Origin: Sweltsa coloradensis
Taxonomy: Eukaryota; Arthropoda; Insecta; Plecoptera; Chloroperlidae
Length of the DNA: 64,000 nt
Assembly (NCBI GenBank): GCA_024449915.1
Contig: JAMZAV010001455.1
Span: forward strand, 186,001 to 250,000
Reading direction: 5' to 3'
Below, in pieces: positions 32,883-43,967 of the stretch. The notes under the pieces are model-generated. The model worked only from the letters and a program-made list of their open reading frames with translations. It searched no databases and was not told the DNA's origin. The first letter of the stretch is position 1. Each line of letters opens with the position of its first letter. The translations under genes were made by a program, and so were the position numbers.

Positions 32883-34145
32883 GTCTTTATTTTATTTTAT
32901 TTTATTTTATTTTATTTTATTATTTGTTCCGTAACACATTCATTGTTGAAATGTATCACGAGGATGGCAGAAAAGAGCAGAGCTCCAAACACACTTGGTG
33001 ACTGCCAACCTTATAACAATAAATATAATAAAAGATAACAACATTATTACAATCATTAGTAAACCTATAAAATATAGAAAATAAGTAAATAAATATACAC
33101 TTCAATGAATTATTATAAAAATGAATCAGTGAAAAGAAACTGTGAATTATCTTTGTAATGCAAAAACATGTGTGCTTAGGGCAGATTTAAAAGAGTCTAA
33201 TGAGCGAATCTCCCTTAACTCCAAAGGAAGAGCATTCCATTCATTACAAGTCCTGTAGTAGAAGCCATTTTGGTAAGCTGTTGTTCTTGCAAATGGAGGC
33301 TTGAGAATTAAGCCTCTACCAAGTTCTGCTCCACGACTACAGACTTGCAATCTTGCGTATGGGTCCAGATCAATAGTACCGTGTAACATTCCCCATAGAA
33401 ATTGCAGTTCTACTTTTTTCCTGTAACTTTCTAGCAATGGAATGTCTAAAGATGTACGTCTTGCAGTAGCACTGTCACTTTGAAATTTTGTCCTTGCAGC
33501 TATAATGCGCGTTGCTCGACTTTGTACACGCTCCAATTTTGTTTTGTTATAATCTGATGTGGGATCCCATGCTGGACAGGCGTAACGGAGATGAGGTCTC
33601 ACTAATGCTAAGTATACAGCCCGTTTAATACTGACGTGAGCATGATGAAGGTTTCTTGCTATAAAATAGAGTTGTCTGGAGGCTTTAGCTCTTACTATTT
33701 CAGTATGCGTATTCCATTTTAGATCACTAGTTATTGTGATACCCAATAACTTGACACCATTCTTTTCCAGTATTGGCAAACCGTTTATTTGGTAACTGCA
33801 ACGCAATGGGTTCTTAGATCTAGAGAATCTGATGAATACACTCTTTAAAGGGTTCAGCTTCATTCCATTTTCAACAGACCAAGTGTTTATATTGTCCAAA
33901 TCGGTCTGGAGTGCATCAGTGTCATCTTTCGTAAATATTTTCCTATAGATCGTGCAGTCATCAGCAAATTGGCCTATTTCTGAGGAAACGCTTTGGGGTA
34001 AATCCATCATAAATATGTCAAAAAGCAACGGGCCCAATACAGAACCTTGAGGTACTCCGGAAGTCACAGTTACTGAGGATGATTCCGCTCCTTGGAAGGT
34101 TACTTTTTGTGTTCTACATTTAAGGAAATGTTCCAACCAAGAATG
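32883..34145 (-). mobile_element. 5'-truncated LINE with intact 3' half
   Basis: The reverse-transcriptase reading frame covers 33147-34140. It is followed by a 3' UTR of about 220 bp and a TAAAA-repeat tail (six or so units) at 32886-32925. The 5' break near 34145 is typical of incomplete target-primed reverse transcription. No clear target duplication is seen. Confidence 0.8.
33147..34136 (-). CDS. LINE reverse transcriptase, C-terminal half
   Basis: An uninterrupted frame of 329 residues from the 3' half of a non-LTR retrotransposon ORF2. GVPQGSVLGPLLF (about residue 27) is the RT block-4 motif. FADD (about residue 59) is the catalytic block, with Phe in place of Tyr, and GMKLNPLKSVFIRFS follows. 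LLGITITSDLKWNTH is the thumb-side motif. RTCNEWNALPLELREI and SFKSALSTH near the end are typical of CR1/Jockey-like elements. The endonuclease, RT fingers and any ORF1 are missing. No initiating Met fits, because the frame enters from the truncated side. The absence of stops suggests a fairly recent insertion, but it cannot be mobile by itself. Confidence 0.85.
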   Translation of the reverse strand: MEHFLKCRTQKVTFQGAESSSVTVTSGVPQGSVLGPLLFDIFMMDLPQSVSSEIGQFADDCTIYRKIFTKDDTDALQTDLDNINTWSVENGMKLNPLKSVFIRFSRSKNPLRCSYQINGLPILEKNGVKLLGITITSDLKWNTHTEIVRAKASRQLYFIARNLHHAHVSIKRAVYLALVRPHLRYACPAWDPTSDYNKTKLERVQSRATRIIAARTKFQSDSATARRTSLDIPLLESYRKKVELQFLWGMLHGTIDLDPYARLQVCSRGAELGRGLILKPPFARTTAYQNGFYYRTCNEWNALPLELREIRSLDSFKSALSTHVFALQR

Positions 34146-34280
34146 AAAAAAAGTTATAATTTGGGTGGTAGATATTTTTATTATGACGTAAATTTTTCTT
34201 CAACTATGCATCAATGTGGTTTTAAAAAATATGTTTCTTTTAAGGGACTATTACCCCCCATTTTTTTTCTTCCACATAAT

Positions 34281-34624
34281 TAAACGAGGGAGCGGAGCGA
34301 CTGTGTCTCAATTCAACTCAAATGGTGCTTATATTCTGTTATTCTGTGTGTGTCTGTACGTCAAAATCAGCTGAACCGCTGAACAGATTGAACAGACAAC
34401 CGGTGCGAGTTTACTGAGCTAGATCCATTGCGATTCAAACCTACAATAAATTTAAATGTGATTTTTAAAAATATCGATAGCATGTGTTGAGTACCCGGTA
34501 TCATTCCCCATACACCCTAAGGCTAGATCCAGCCTTAGGTTATAGGGGAGGAAAGAGGATGTTCCCGGGTACTCAACACTTGTCTTACTCACTCGTTTAA
34601 CAACGACTTTGACTTTTCCCTAGT
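34281..34624 (+). mobile_element. HLE-B, short copy
   Basis: It starts TAAACGAGGGAGCGGAGCGA and ends CTCGTTTAACAACGACTTTG, ACTTTTCCCTAGT. It lacks the tRNA-like interior but keeps the palindrome between GTGTTGAGTACCCGG (34486) and CCCGGGTACTCAACAC (34564). T residues flank the start. Confidence 0.75.
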
Positions 34625-35761
34625 CTATAGCATAAGCACACTAAAATGATCGTTTAAATAATTATATCTTGTAACTATGTTTTTAGACGAATTTTTCATT
34701 TTTTAAATCCAGAAATTTGCAAAAATTGGCGTTTTGGAAAAAATCTTAAACCGGCTTTAACCTGCTAATTTTTTGTTCCACATAGATACTAGAGCACCGT
34801 ACCAATCTAAAATGGTCTTTTATAACATCGTGTCTTGAAACTGTGCACAAATAAACATTCAAACAAAGATATGCATTCCAAAATCCCACCCCTTCTTGGT
34901 ATTCAACATATTATTTTGACCGAACCACTTGCCCAAATTACAAAATAAAATGACAAAGATTTACAGAAAAGAATACCGAGTACGAAAATATTGGCCAATA
35001 TTTTTTTTGGTCAAAATCCCAAAGGTAAGGGCAAAAATATCGTCCCCATGTTAATTCTTATGGTACATTTTTGCTAGCTCGAAAAAAAAAAGTTTGACAA
35101 TTTTTTTTCGGGTCATGGTGCATGCACCCAATAATTTTTCTGTAACTTTCTAAATTCATTACAAGTTAGCCTTAATAAGAATATATATTTATTTAATTAA
35201 GCGAGTGAATACGCCTTTAATACCTTGCATTTTACAATGATTTACATTTTCCGGTACACTTGTTGTTGCTGTTGTTGTTGTAAAAATTGTAGAACTAACG
35301 ATACAAAAACTACACATTTAAAAATAGTACATAAAAAAGCGTTCATTAAAGTAACAACAGTGGAAAATGCATCACCAATTTTTTTCTTTATATTTTCATT
35401 AGACTGACTATATGATTGATTTTATTCTATAACAAACTGCTTTATGGATATTTTGGATAACGTATTGTGGTGAGTTGGTGTGCGTTAAAATTCATGATTT
35501 GTTGTAACTGAACAATCTATACAATGTATTTACTTACTCATATACAGAAAAAGACTTGTTTTGATGTCATGACATTCGATAAGAAAACAACAAAACATCC
35601 TCTAAAATCTAAATTTATTTTGTCTGTCCACCGCAGTTTCCTGGGATATCACAAACATATTGTTGGCCAGAGAAAGCTCTATATTCTCATTTGATATTAT
35701 TTAAAATGTTGATTATCATAAAATATTCTCAAACATTGAAATATGATAACAATAATTTATT
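34625..35761. other. Unassigned stretch
   Basis: No supported exon. A short GTTGTTGCT repeat lies near 35265. Confidence 0.3.
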
Positions 35762-36628
35762 CGTGGGAAACCTGCCCAGGGTGAAATTCATGCCCATGAG
35801 GTGTCTTACTAATGTGTTTACTTATAGGTCTACTATGTTGCGGATAGGATAATTGTGAAGGGATGTCCGAGGGCTATTCGACCTCATTTTTCTCTTTTCC
35901 AAAATATGCTACCAAGCCAAAATATATTGAATGGCTTTGAAACCTGGCTCGTTTAGGAAATCATAACTTTTTTTTTCTTATCCGGTGCACGGCCAGTATC
36001 GCCCCCTTCAAATAATTTCAAACTTCAATTCGCCAAGGCACACCATTCAACGTAGGGTGTTGTGTTTTTGTGACATTTAATTTTCAACTGGTTTTCTAAA
36101 GGCTGACTGAGAGAAAACATATTTATTTTAACAATTGTTTATCCTACGAATTTTTTCGTTTGGTGGTACAAATCGGTACATATACTGCCAAACGAAAAAT
36201 TTCGCAGGAAAGACATTTCAAAAAAATCGCTCAGTCAGCCTCTAGAAAACCAGTTGAAAATTAATGTCACAAAAACACAACACCCTACGTTGAATGGTGT
36301 GCCCTGGCGAATTGAAGTTTGAAATTATTTTGAGGTGAGGATACTGGCCGTGCTATGGGATCTGAAAATTTGAAAAAATAGTTTTGATTTTCTTATAGAT
36401 ACAGGTTTCAAAGCCATTCACTATTTTTTGGTTGGTAGCATATTTTGGAAAATAGAAAAACGCGGTCGAATAGCCTTAAGAGGACTCAATCCATTGCATT
36501 CATTTTATCTACTGAAAAAAACTTCGGAAATAAATCTTCATTTAGGATTTCTAGTCTAAACGGGATTTGAACCCGGTACCTTCCGACTCAGAGTCACGCG
36601 CTTCATGCTCGAGCCAACACTGTCGGTA
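35762..36628 (-). mobile_element. SINE-B, split by a foldback element
   Basis: On the minus strand the head begins ACCGACAGTGTTGGCTCGAG (36628), with a B box GGTTCAAATCCCG and the body up to GGATTGAGTCCTCTTAAGG. It resumes at CCCTCGGACATCCCTTCACA and runs to GTTTCCCACGAA. The foldback at 35872-36475 lies between the parts. Confidence 0.65.
35872..36475. mobile_element. Foldback/MITE inside SINE-B, arms about 280 bp
   Basis: The ends GGCTATTCGACC and GGTCGAATAGCC are inverse. Longer inverse matches include GTAGGGTGTTGTGTTTTTGT (36054) with ACAAAAACACAACACCCTAC (36269). The fold centre is near 36165. TTAA follows the right end, but the left TTAA is missing. No coding is seen. Confidence 0.75.
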
Positions 36629-36727
36629 ATTATTATAATCTAAATTTTGGTAGATATATGACCCGGGTTAGATTCCGGGTATAGTCACTTTTTTAAATTC
36701 TGTCTAAAGTACTGACATATCAGCGTT

Positions 36728-36842
36728 CTAATATATAATATAATATAATATAATATATATAATTAATTATATAATATAATATAATATAATATAATATAAT
36801 AAATAAATATAATATAATATAATATAATATAATATAATATTT
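36728..36842. repeat. (TATAA)n microsatellite
   Basis: Runs of ATAAT/TATAA pentamers with a small break near 36766 and another at 36800. Confidence 0.9.
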
Positions 36843-37401
36843 AAGGTTTTTCGGTTCTCCAAAAACACACACATATATGAATGTGAATATGACGTAATGA
36901 ATTCTTTCGAGTTTCCGAGTTATAATAAATTTAAGTATCAACGTTTCGTTCAGATCTCCCTGCCTATTATATCAAGGTAACGACATATAAATTTAAAAAA
37001 AAAACATAAAGTAAACTAGCAAGACAATGGCAAAGAATATAAAAGACTGGTGATCAGCATTACGTTACAGGTCTTTCGAGCCTCATTAACAGGCGTTTGG
37101 CAGGTGGAGCTTCAGGTGGCTTCTTCTTCTTCTATCCACTCTAGCCGGAGGAAGAATTGCATTTTCCGTAGCACCTGGAAGTAATATCGGAACCACATGG
37201 CTATCACGTAGCGCCAGTTTCCAGGTGGCTGCCAGTCTCTACGCATCATCTCGTTAAATTGTCGTTTCTCCATTTCGACGGCCTCTCTTATAATACAGGA
37301 TACTTCATGGTCCACTCTGGCAACAGTCTTTGCGTTCGTTCGTTCGATTAGAGAGAAACCATTGGATGTTTTATTATCTAAAGACAATTTATTATTCTAT
37401 G
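36843..37401. other. Unassigned stretch
   Basis: A 91-residue minus-strand frame (37112-37387) has no family I recognise. I leave it uncalled. Confidence 0.3.
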
Positions 37402-38383
37402 CTAGGCTTCTTCGCGAACGCCTTTTCCATTCGCGTTGATGGATGAGGCTTTTGTAAAAAAAATCTGTTTAATGATAACTACGTTTTTAGTACAAGTGGG
37501 ATCTCATACCTTTTGCAAGTTTCATTACAAAATTATTTTGTTAAATTAGGATAATTTTTATAAAATAGCCTAGTATTATTTTGCGATGGTAATACCTGGT
37601 TAGAAATTATCGATCTTTGGTTGGTTAGCGCTCACTCGTCGATTGTGTCGGGACCTACAGGGTTGGCTTGGTCGATTTGGTCTACTGTCCCCCACTGAAA
37701 ATAAGTTCTGTGACTGAGTGGGTCAACTCTTAATACGTATTTTTTTATTTTTTTATTTAATTACAATAGAATGTAAAATATCTCGAGGCTCAAAGAGATG
37801 CTTTTTGTACACATTGTAGGTTATTGTTGTCAAGCTTCTATAATTACTCGATATTATTATCCCGACTATCCAAATCGAAAAATTGTACACCAGTAAAAGG
37901 CTTATTAAAACTTTTATTTTTGTGAATTTTGGCGAACTTTTTCAAATTTTTCTTGCCAAAGGCACAACATCACAATGTAAAATATGAGCGTTGTAGTCCC
38001 ACCCGTTTGACGTCAAAGTACGATTTCTATGAGAAATATTTCTTCAAATGTCCCTTAAATCATAACATATATACTTTTAGTGATTTCAAACATTCTTATA
38101 AAGATTTATCAAGATCGAAGTTGCCGTTTTCCCAATCGCGGGCCAAATTTCACGAACATATCTCATTAAAAATTAAAAAATCGTAAAAGTACGATAATCA
38201 TAAAAAAATATTTTTTGATTGTACCCAAAAACGTGGTGAGTCTAAGTTTAGAGATTTCGAAGGTTCCCTTCAACTTTCATCAAGATCGCATATGCCGTTT
38301 GCCCGGTAAAGCTCAAACAAACAGACAAAAAAAACACAGGACCTAATTATTTTGGGGGGAGGGGGTCAGTGAAATTGAAGTTA
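37402..38383 (-). mobile_element. HLE-A1, 5' end lost, hosting a SINE-A
   Basis: The 3' terminus is CTAGGCTTCTTCGCGAACGC on the plus strand at 37402. The family core (GGCATATGCGATCTTGATGA on the minus strand) lies near 38290. The match stops at TTCAATTTCACTGACC near 38380, before GGATGAGC. SINE-A interrupts it. Confidence 0.65.
37608..37775 (+). mobile_element. SINE-A 3' body inside HLE-A1
   Basis: GATCTTTGGTTGGTTAGCGC, CCTACAGGGTTGGCTTGGTC and TCAGTTCTGTGACTGAG-like sequence, with a T-rich tail. The head is missing. Confidence 0.6.
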
Positions 38384-38394
38384 TCGGAAAAATA

Positions 38395-39080
38395 TTGCAA
38401 ATTCGGCTACCAGAAAAAAATTGGCATGGGGGTAGATAAAAATATCAGAATTAAAAATCCGCCGGGAGGCAAGCGATGTTAATGTATAGCTTACCCGTAA
38501 CACCCCCTAAATATCCCTTTAAATTGACATTCATAGATCTAAACTAAAAATATATTTTAATTAAAATCATCTATTCAATTTATGTTTTAATGTGTTTTCA
38601 AATTTCAACCAATCGGCCCACTCTCAATTCCTTAAACATATTTTTTCATCCCCTATTACTTAAAGTTTATATTAATTTTAACTTGGTTTCCAGTACTAAC
38701 CAGTGAGATTTGGCATGGAGGTACATAATAATCTGAAAAATAATAATCCGCCGAGGCAATGATATTTCACCCAAACTGTTCCCTACCACCCATAACTTTG
38801 AGAACTCGTTAGGTCGAATTTAAAACAATTTGAATATTTTAATTTCTAAATAAAATAAAATGACAATGTGTTGTAGTTCAGCCAACAAAACGTTTTACAA
38901 CAACGCCAATTTTATCAACCCCACCCCTAATAATTATACTTTAAGTGACAAACACTGCAATGTAAGTTACCAGCATAAAATTTGGCATAAATAAAAATAA
39001 ATATGAAAATTAATATTACGTTGGGAGGCAAACAAATTTTTCACCGCTCGTGCCCTAGTTTCATCCCTTGAAATTGGGCA
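38395..39080. repeat. Diverged tandem repeat, about 260-290 bp, three copies
   Basis: TTGGCATGG-type anchors recur near 38421, 38709 and 38972. Each is followed by a GGTA-ATAAAAAT run, an AATCCGCCGGGAGGCAA-like piece and CACCC/CCCT stretches. Copies are quite diverged. Confidence 0.55.
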
Positions 39081-39083
39081 TAA

Positions 39084-39094
39084 TAATAAGATAC

Positions 39095-39152
<58 letters not shown>

Positions 39153-39159
39153 AATAATC

Positions 39160-39190
<31 letters not shown>

Positions 39191-39210
39191 TAAAAAATAA
39201 TACATAATAA
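39084..39210. repeat. (AAT)n microsatellite
   Basis: About 35 AAT units with a few substitutions. The frame through it encodes only poly-Ile. Confidence 0.95.
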
Positions 39211-40158
39211 TAATAAATAGTTGGGCGTCACGACGCCAAACGACGACTGGCGTCAGCATTGATACAGAAGGGAGATTACATATTATTCAATCGCGGCGAT
39301 TTGACGTCATTTACAACATTGTAAAAGTTTATAGACGTGGCGTCGTATATTAAGCCTTAGGCGGACGCCGGAAGTGCATCATATTTTTTTATAAAAAATT
39401 TAAATGCATGATATTTCGTCTTACATAAATGAGATAGATACTCTAGTTTACTGGTCTGTCTTAGTTAAGTCGAGGACCTTTAATTAAAGCCATGGCAATC
39501 CGTCTAGGACTACGGGATCGATAACTCAGTCTCGGTAGGAGCTCTTCAAATGCACTTTTTGGGGTCAGTCGAGTTACCTGGCTCGGCCCCTTGACTTCAA
39601 GCAACCTCAAACTTTGCAGGCAACAGGCCGCGGGCCCAAAAAAAAGAAAAATACTGGGATCAAATCACACTGCGGGTGTGGCGTAGGCGAGCCGAATAAT
39701 TTTTAGACTTCGTGTGCTTACCCCTTGGAAAATTAACAAAAAATGATCAAATTTAAGGGTAGGGTTATTAGAACAGATTAAGACTAAACAACCCTTTACG
39801 AACCCAAAAAATTCGCCATTTTGAAATCTAATATAAAATTAGACACAAATTAAAATTTCAGAAAGTGTTTACAACAACCAATAATATGTTATTATTTTCG
39901 CAGGAATTGCTCCTTTAATTGTTTTTAAAAGTCTCATAAATTCGCTGATATGTTAAATACATTTTTTCACTAAAAACATTTGTTGCGAATATTCTTATAT
40001 CTCCTTGCGTCCGCCGCTTTATTTGATCCCCGCATGTGCTCTAGGAGATTGAGTGGATCTTGGGTTGGTACTTAAGAATAATTTAGTCAATTTGGTTCAA
40101 AAGAACATTTTTTCTTCACGAGACATTCATGTATTTTACACACTCGTTAGTACTCACA
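39211..40158. other. Unassigned stretch
   Basis: GGCGTC/GACGCC words are dense at 39220-39350. No exon is recognised. Confidence 0.3.
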
Positions 40159-40352
40159 TTAATTTGTACAACTCTCTGGAGAAAATTTGAAATTACAAAT
40201 GCACAACCACTGACTAAAATTACGGAATAACATACAAAACAGAATTTATTTATGTAATAAACACTACCATTACCACCATAACATCGATGAACCGGATGTT
40301 CCGGTGTATGATCCAGATGCGACGACTTTGTGCTTAAACTTGTGATGTTGAT
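40159..40352 (-). CDS. Candidate exon with a membrane-spanning segment
   Basis: On the minus strand an acceptor-like ACATTTTTTTAG is followed by an open frame of about 64 codons. It ends at a donor-like AAT/GTGAGT. The frame includes HRCYGGNG and a hydrophobic stretch KFCFVCYSVILVSGCAFVI that could span a membrane. I do not recognise the family, and no neighbouring exon was found. Open frames of this length occur by chance in this window. The splice-site placement is the only reason to list it. Confidence 0.2.
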
Positions 40353-41294
40353 TCTAAAAAAATGTTCAGTTTGGCATGTTAGAAATTCGGATATTAAATT
40401 TAAATTTTCTCTATAGACTGTACAAAAATTAATGTGAGTACTTACGAGCCCGTGAGAATACATGAATGTTATCGTGGACGACTCTTAAATACAAACGCAG
40501 AAAAATCTGGTCAGATTTTCTACAAATGCCTATTGATACCAACATAAACAAGCGTTCCCAAAAGAGGCATAGTTATAGGTAACTATAACATTTTGCATTA
40601 GTTGGTAAAGAAACATTCGCAAATAAAAAATTTAACAAAATGTAACTTATTCTTTGTTTAAAAAAGTAGGTCTACATATTTTTACGAATAAAATATTCCC
40701 CTCTTTCTTTCCCTTTGCCTCTCACCACGCTTCTCTGTTACTTTACCCCCACTATTTTTCTACCCTTTCCTTAAAACAAAATACATTTTTATTACGCCCA
40801 AAACCTTCCCACTCTTTTAAAAAAACTTTCAATTCTCAGTATTTTGTCTAAACCCGACCTAGAGCGCACGCGTATGAAGAATCCGATGAATTGATTGGTT
40901 GGATCTGTCTGTACTCATCCTTGCGCATCTTCGGTCATCTATCTGACCACACGAGTGCTTACCCGACCGACAGAACTAGTCAAAACAACAGGAAGATCTC
41001 ACCACAAACTAGCAGTTTTATTCACAACCACGTCCTTGCATATGTGGTTCACCATACTTAGCTAATTTAGTCTACATGCACTCTGTTTGTGAGGTCATGG
41101 GTTCCGAATCCCGCCATAGGAAATCGAGACTGAAAGTTATTTCATATCGGTCGTTTATACGAATACATGAAGTTGCGTCCTAATAAACAGCCCTAGGATA
41201 TTCTCCATCAAAAGTGTCCAAACATTAAAATATCTTCTTAGACACTTGAAGAGGCGTACACATTTCAAGTTACTCTCGAGAATCCATGAATTGA
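40353..41294. other. Unassigned stretch
   Basis: A tRNA-like fragment (GAGGTCATGGGTTCCGAATC) lies near 41090-41115. Otherwise nothing is supported. Confidence 0.3.
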
Positions 41295-41705
41295 GAGAAT
41301 GTGGCTCGTTGGTCTTGTCGTTAGCGTATCTGCTTCCAATGCAGGGTTCGATTCCCGCCAAAAGTAGAAGTTTTTTAACTTCTGATTTTGACTTAAGTCC
41401 ACAGTTCTAGTCTTAGGAGGTTGTAAACGGTGATTAGAGCCGTCCTAAAGCAAAGAAGCACATAATAAATTCAGAAGTTGTTCTGCAATCGGCCCTTGTT
41501 GATATCTGGCGTGATCGAGGGTGTTCGCCACTATCCATACCACTATTTGCTATATTTCCTATAAAAAAAAGTAATCTCTCGCTCGTCTATTGCGTCGGGG
41601 CCTACAGGGTTGGCTTGATTGCTTTGATTTACTGTCCCCCACCGAAAATCAGTTGTATAACTGAGAGGATAGACTTTACATAAATTTATTTATTTATTTT
41701 AGGTT
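41295..41705 (+). mobile_element. SINE-A, longest copy
   Basis: The head is TTGGTCTTGTCGTTAGCGTA, with a B box GGTTCGATTCCC. The body reads GTGATTAGAGCCGTCCTAAA, CCTACAGGGTTGGCTTGATT and AAATCAGTTGTATAACTGAG. The tail is (TTTA)n. A few bases are lost between the anticodon region and the B box. Confidence 0.7.
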
Positions 41706-41714
41706 AGGAATTCC

Positions 41715-41985
41715 ATTACAAGTTAATAAAAAAAGGAAACAAAGGTAGAACGTTACAAATACAAATCATTGGACTTTTCATGTGAGTAAATAATATTTTT
41801 ATTTTAAATGTGATATTTATAACTTTTTGGAAATGTTTTGTCTTGTCTGTTTTCTTTTTAATTGTTAATTTGTTTGATAAAGACTTCTGTAAAGAAGTCA
41901 AAATATCACATTTTAAATGAAAATATTATGTAAATAACTGCAAAAAAGTACAATGATTTGTATTTGTATCTATTACAAGTGTCGT
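41715..41985. mobile_element. Small foldback element
   Basis: ACAAATACAAATCATTG at 41756 is inverse to CAATGATTTGTATTTGT at 41951. ATTTTAAATGTGATATTT is inverse to a second inner match. The fold centre is near 41850. Confidence 0.65.
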
Positions 41986-42737
41986 GTCCATAACTCTAAA
42001 ATATCTACTTGAAGAGGCGCACACATTTCAAGTTTCTCTCGAGAAATAAAAATCAATTATTAATCAATGTAATGAGAGATTGATTCATTGTTTGAAAAAC
42101 ACTATGCAATACACATTTAACCAATAATAGTTCTGGCACCATAGTCGAAACTCGGGAACGGGAGGTCTTCGTTTCGATACCCACACAGTATAAGGAGATT
42201 TTTTCGTTTCTAAGGTTATTTTATCATTTTTGATTTTCTTTTCGGGTTTTAAGGAGTTTCTTAGGTACTGTTGACCAATAATCTTTGAACCCAAATCCCC
42301 TGAATGGGCAAGTTACACGTTTCTATAAGTGAGAGTACTTTTTTACTTACAATAAATAACCGTGATCCGAACGTGAAGCTCCTCACCGATAGAGGTTGCC
42401 TTGTTCTCCTGTTCAGTCCCCCAAAAAAAGGGGGGGGGGGGGCCACACCACCCTATCCTGACTTGAGTCGGTGTTAGTCGTGACGGTGAGGACGCAAGGA
42501 GAGTAATCGTTCTATTGCTCTTCTCTCTATTGGCTTTCAAACATTTCCATACGAGTCGGCCATTTTTGCAAACTAAACCAAGGACTACCCGGACACCACA
42601 TTATGAGTGTGGACAAGCAACATGGTACCCGGGTTCTGAGCTGTCATGGTTTACAATCTCAAGCCGCCTGTGACTGGTTGTGTCCCAGCATGGGCTTCAC
42701 CAACTCTTCTCTGGGTTAGGTTCTTTTAGCATAAGCA
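41986..42737. other. Unassigned stretch
   Basis: A B-box-like GTTTCGATACCC lies near 42170, and a run of about 13 G near 42430. No gene is seen. Confidence 0.3.
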
Positions 42738-43322
42738 CAGGTGGATTACAGGGGGGGGGGGCGGTGGGCGAATCGCCCCCCCCCCATGATTCTAAAAAAA
42801 AAATGATTTATTATTTTATTGTGCACGCAAAATGCCACTCTAAAAACCTGATTTTCAAAATTTTCGCCTGCAGCGCTATTTATTTAAAACTCCCAATAAA
42901 AATCAACTTTCCTTTATGTTGTCAGAAAAAATCAGTTTGCCTCTGAAATGTGTCTGCATCAGTGTACTTCGAGTTTATTAAGTTGTCCTCCTACGTGAAT
43001 CGTTTTTAACTAAATTAGGATAGAGTGTAATAAATAAATAAATGATGTGAGTGAAAATAAGATCAAACGTTATAATAATGTTGCAAACAGGCAATGCCGT
43101 AAATTGTAAGCTCGACATGACCGACAAAAACAAATTTTTTTCGTGCACACAAAACCTATTTGTTTCCGTATTGCCAATCCGCCCACCACTTTTTTCTCAA
43201 AACGCCCAAATGCACTCTAAAAACTGTTTCAAAATTTGCCCGTGCGGTCGGCTTAGTCCCTTTCCCACGACGTACATGCACACGCAAATCGCCCCCCCTG
43301 ATATGTCCTAGATCCGCCACTG
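42738..43322. mobile_element. hAT-like non-autonomous element
   Basis: The left end is CAGGTGGATTACAGGGGGGG. The right end is CCTAGATCCGCCACTG, whose inverse is CAGTGGCGGATC, a common hAT terminus. Flanks GCATAAGCA and GCATAGCA fit an 8-bp target duplication with one indel. The interior has CGCCCCCCC stretches near both ends and no transposase. Confidence 0.6.
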
Positions 43323-43967
43323 TGCATAGCACCGGACCTTTTACATTGCAGAAGCAATATTTATTAAAATTGTGTAGCACTTCTAGATTATTTTATTCAT
43401 TTTATAATATAATTTTGTGATAATATATTTTTTTGAAAACATGACCATAAAAAAATAGTACAACACTGCCGAAAAGAAATGAAAAATTAAATTACACATT
43501 ATTAAAACAAACATTTATTATTCGTCAACAGTATTTTTATTAGAAAACATATAAAACTAAAACTAATCGTTTCTAAAATATTAAAAAAACAACAACTTTA
43601 AACAGTGAAATTTAAAATCACAGAAATACCTCTATCAGTATAAAAACCACAACCTAATGAAAAAAGTTGTCAGTGCTTAATACCTATTAAATTTAAGTTT
43701 TCATTTACACATATCAAAATAAAGTTAAAACATAAAACAAAAAATGTATTTTACATACAATTACATAGTCATTACTTATGTGGTGACGGGTATGCATGAA
43801 GTGGTATTGTAGGTGTATTGGTTTGTGGAATGGTGAGAAATGCTAGAGTATAAACCAGTAATAATATTATGACAATGGCGATTGAATTGGTATATATGAA
43901 AATATAAGTAGCTGATAAACGGTAAAGAGTGACTTGTACAAGACGAGGCGAGTTAAAAATATGATAA
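43323..43967. other. Unassigned AT-rich stretch
   Basis: No supported feature. Confidence 0.3.

Noticed and set aside
32850..32930. TTTTA repeat as an independent microsatellite
   Set aside because: It is the 3' tail of the minus-strand LINE that ends there.
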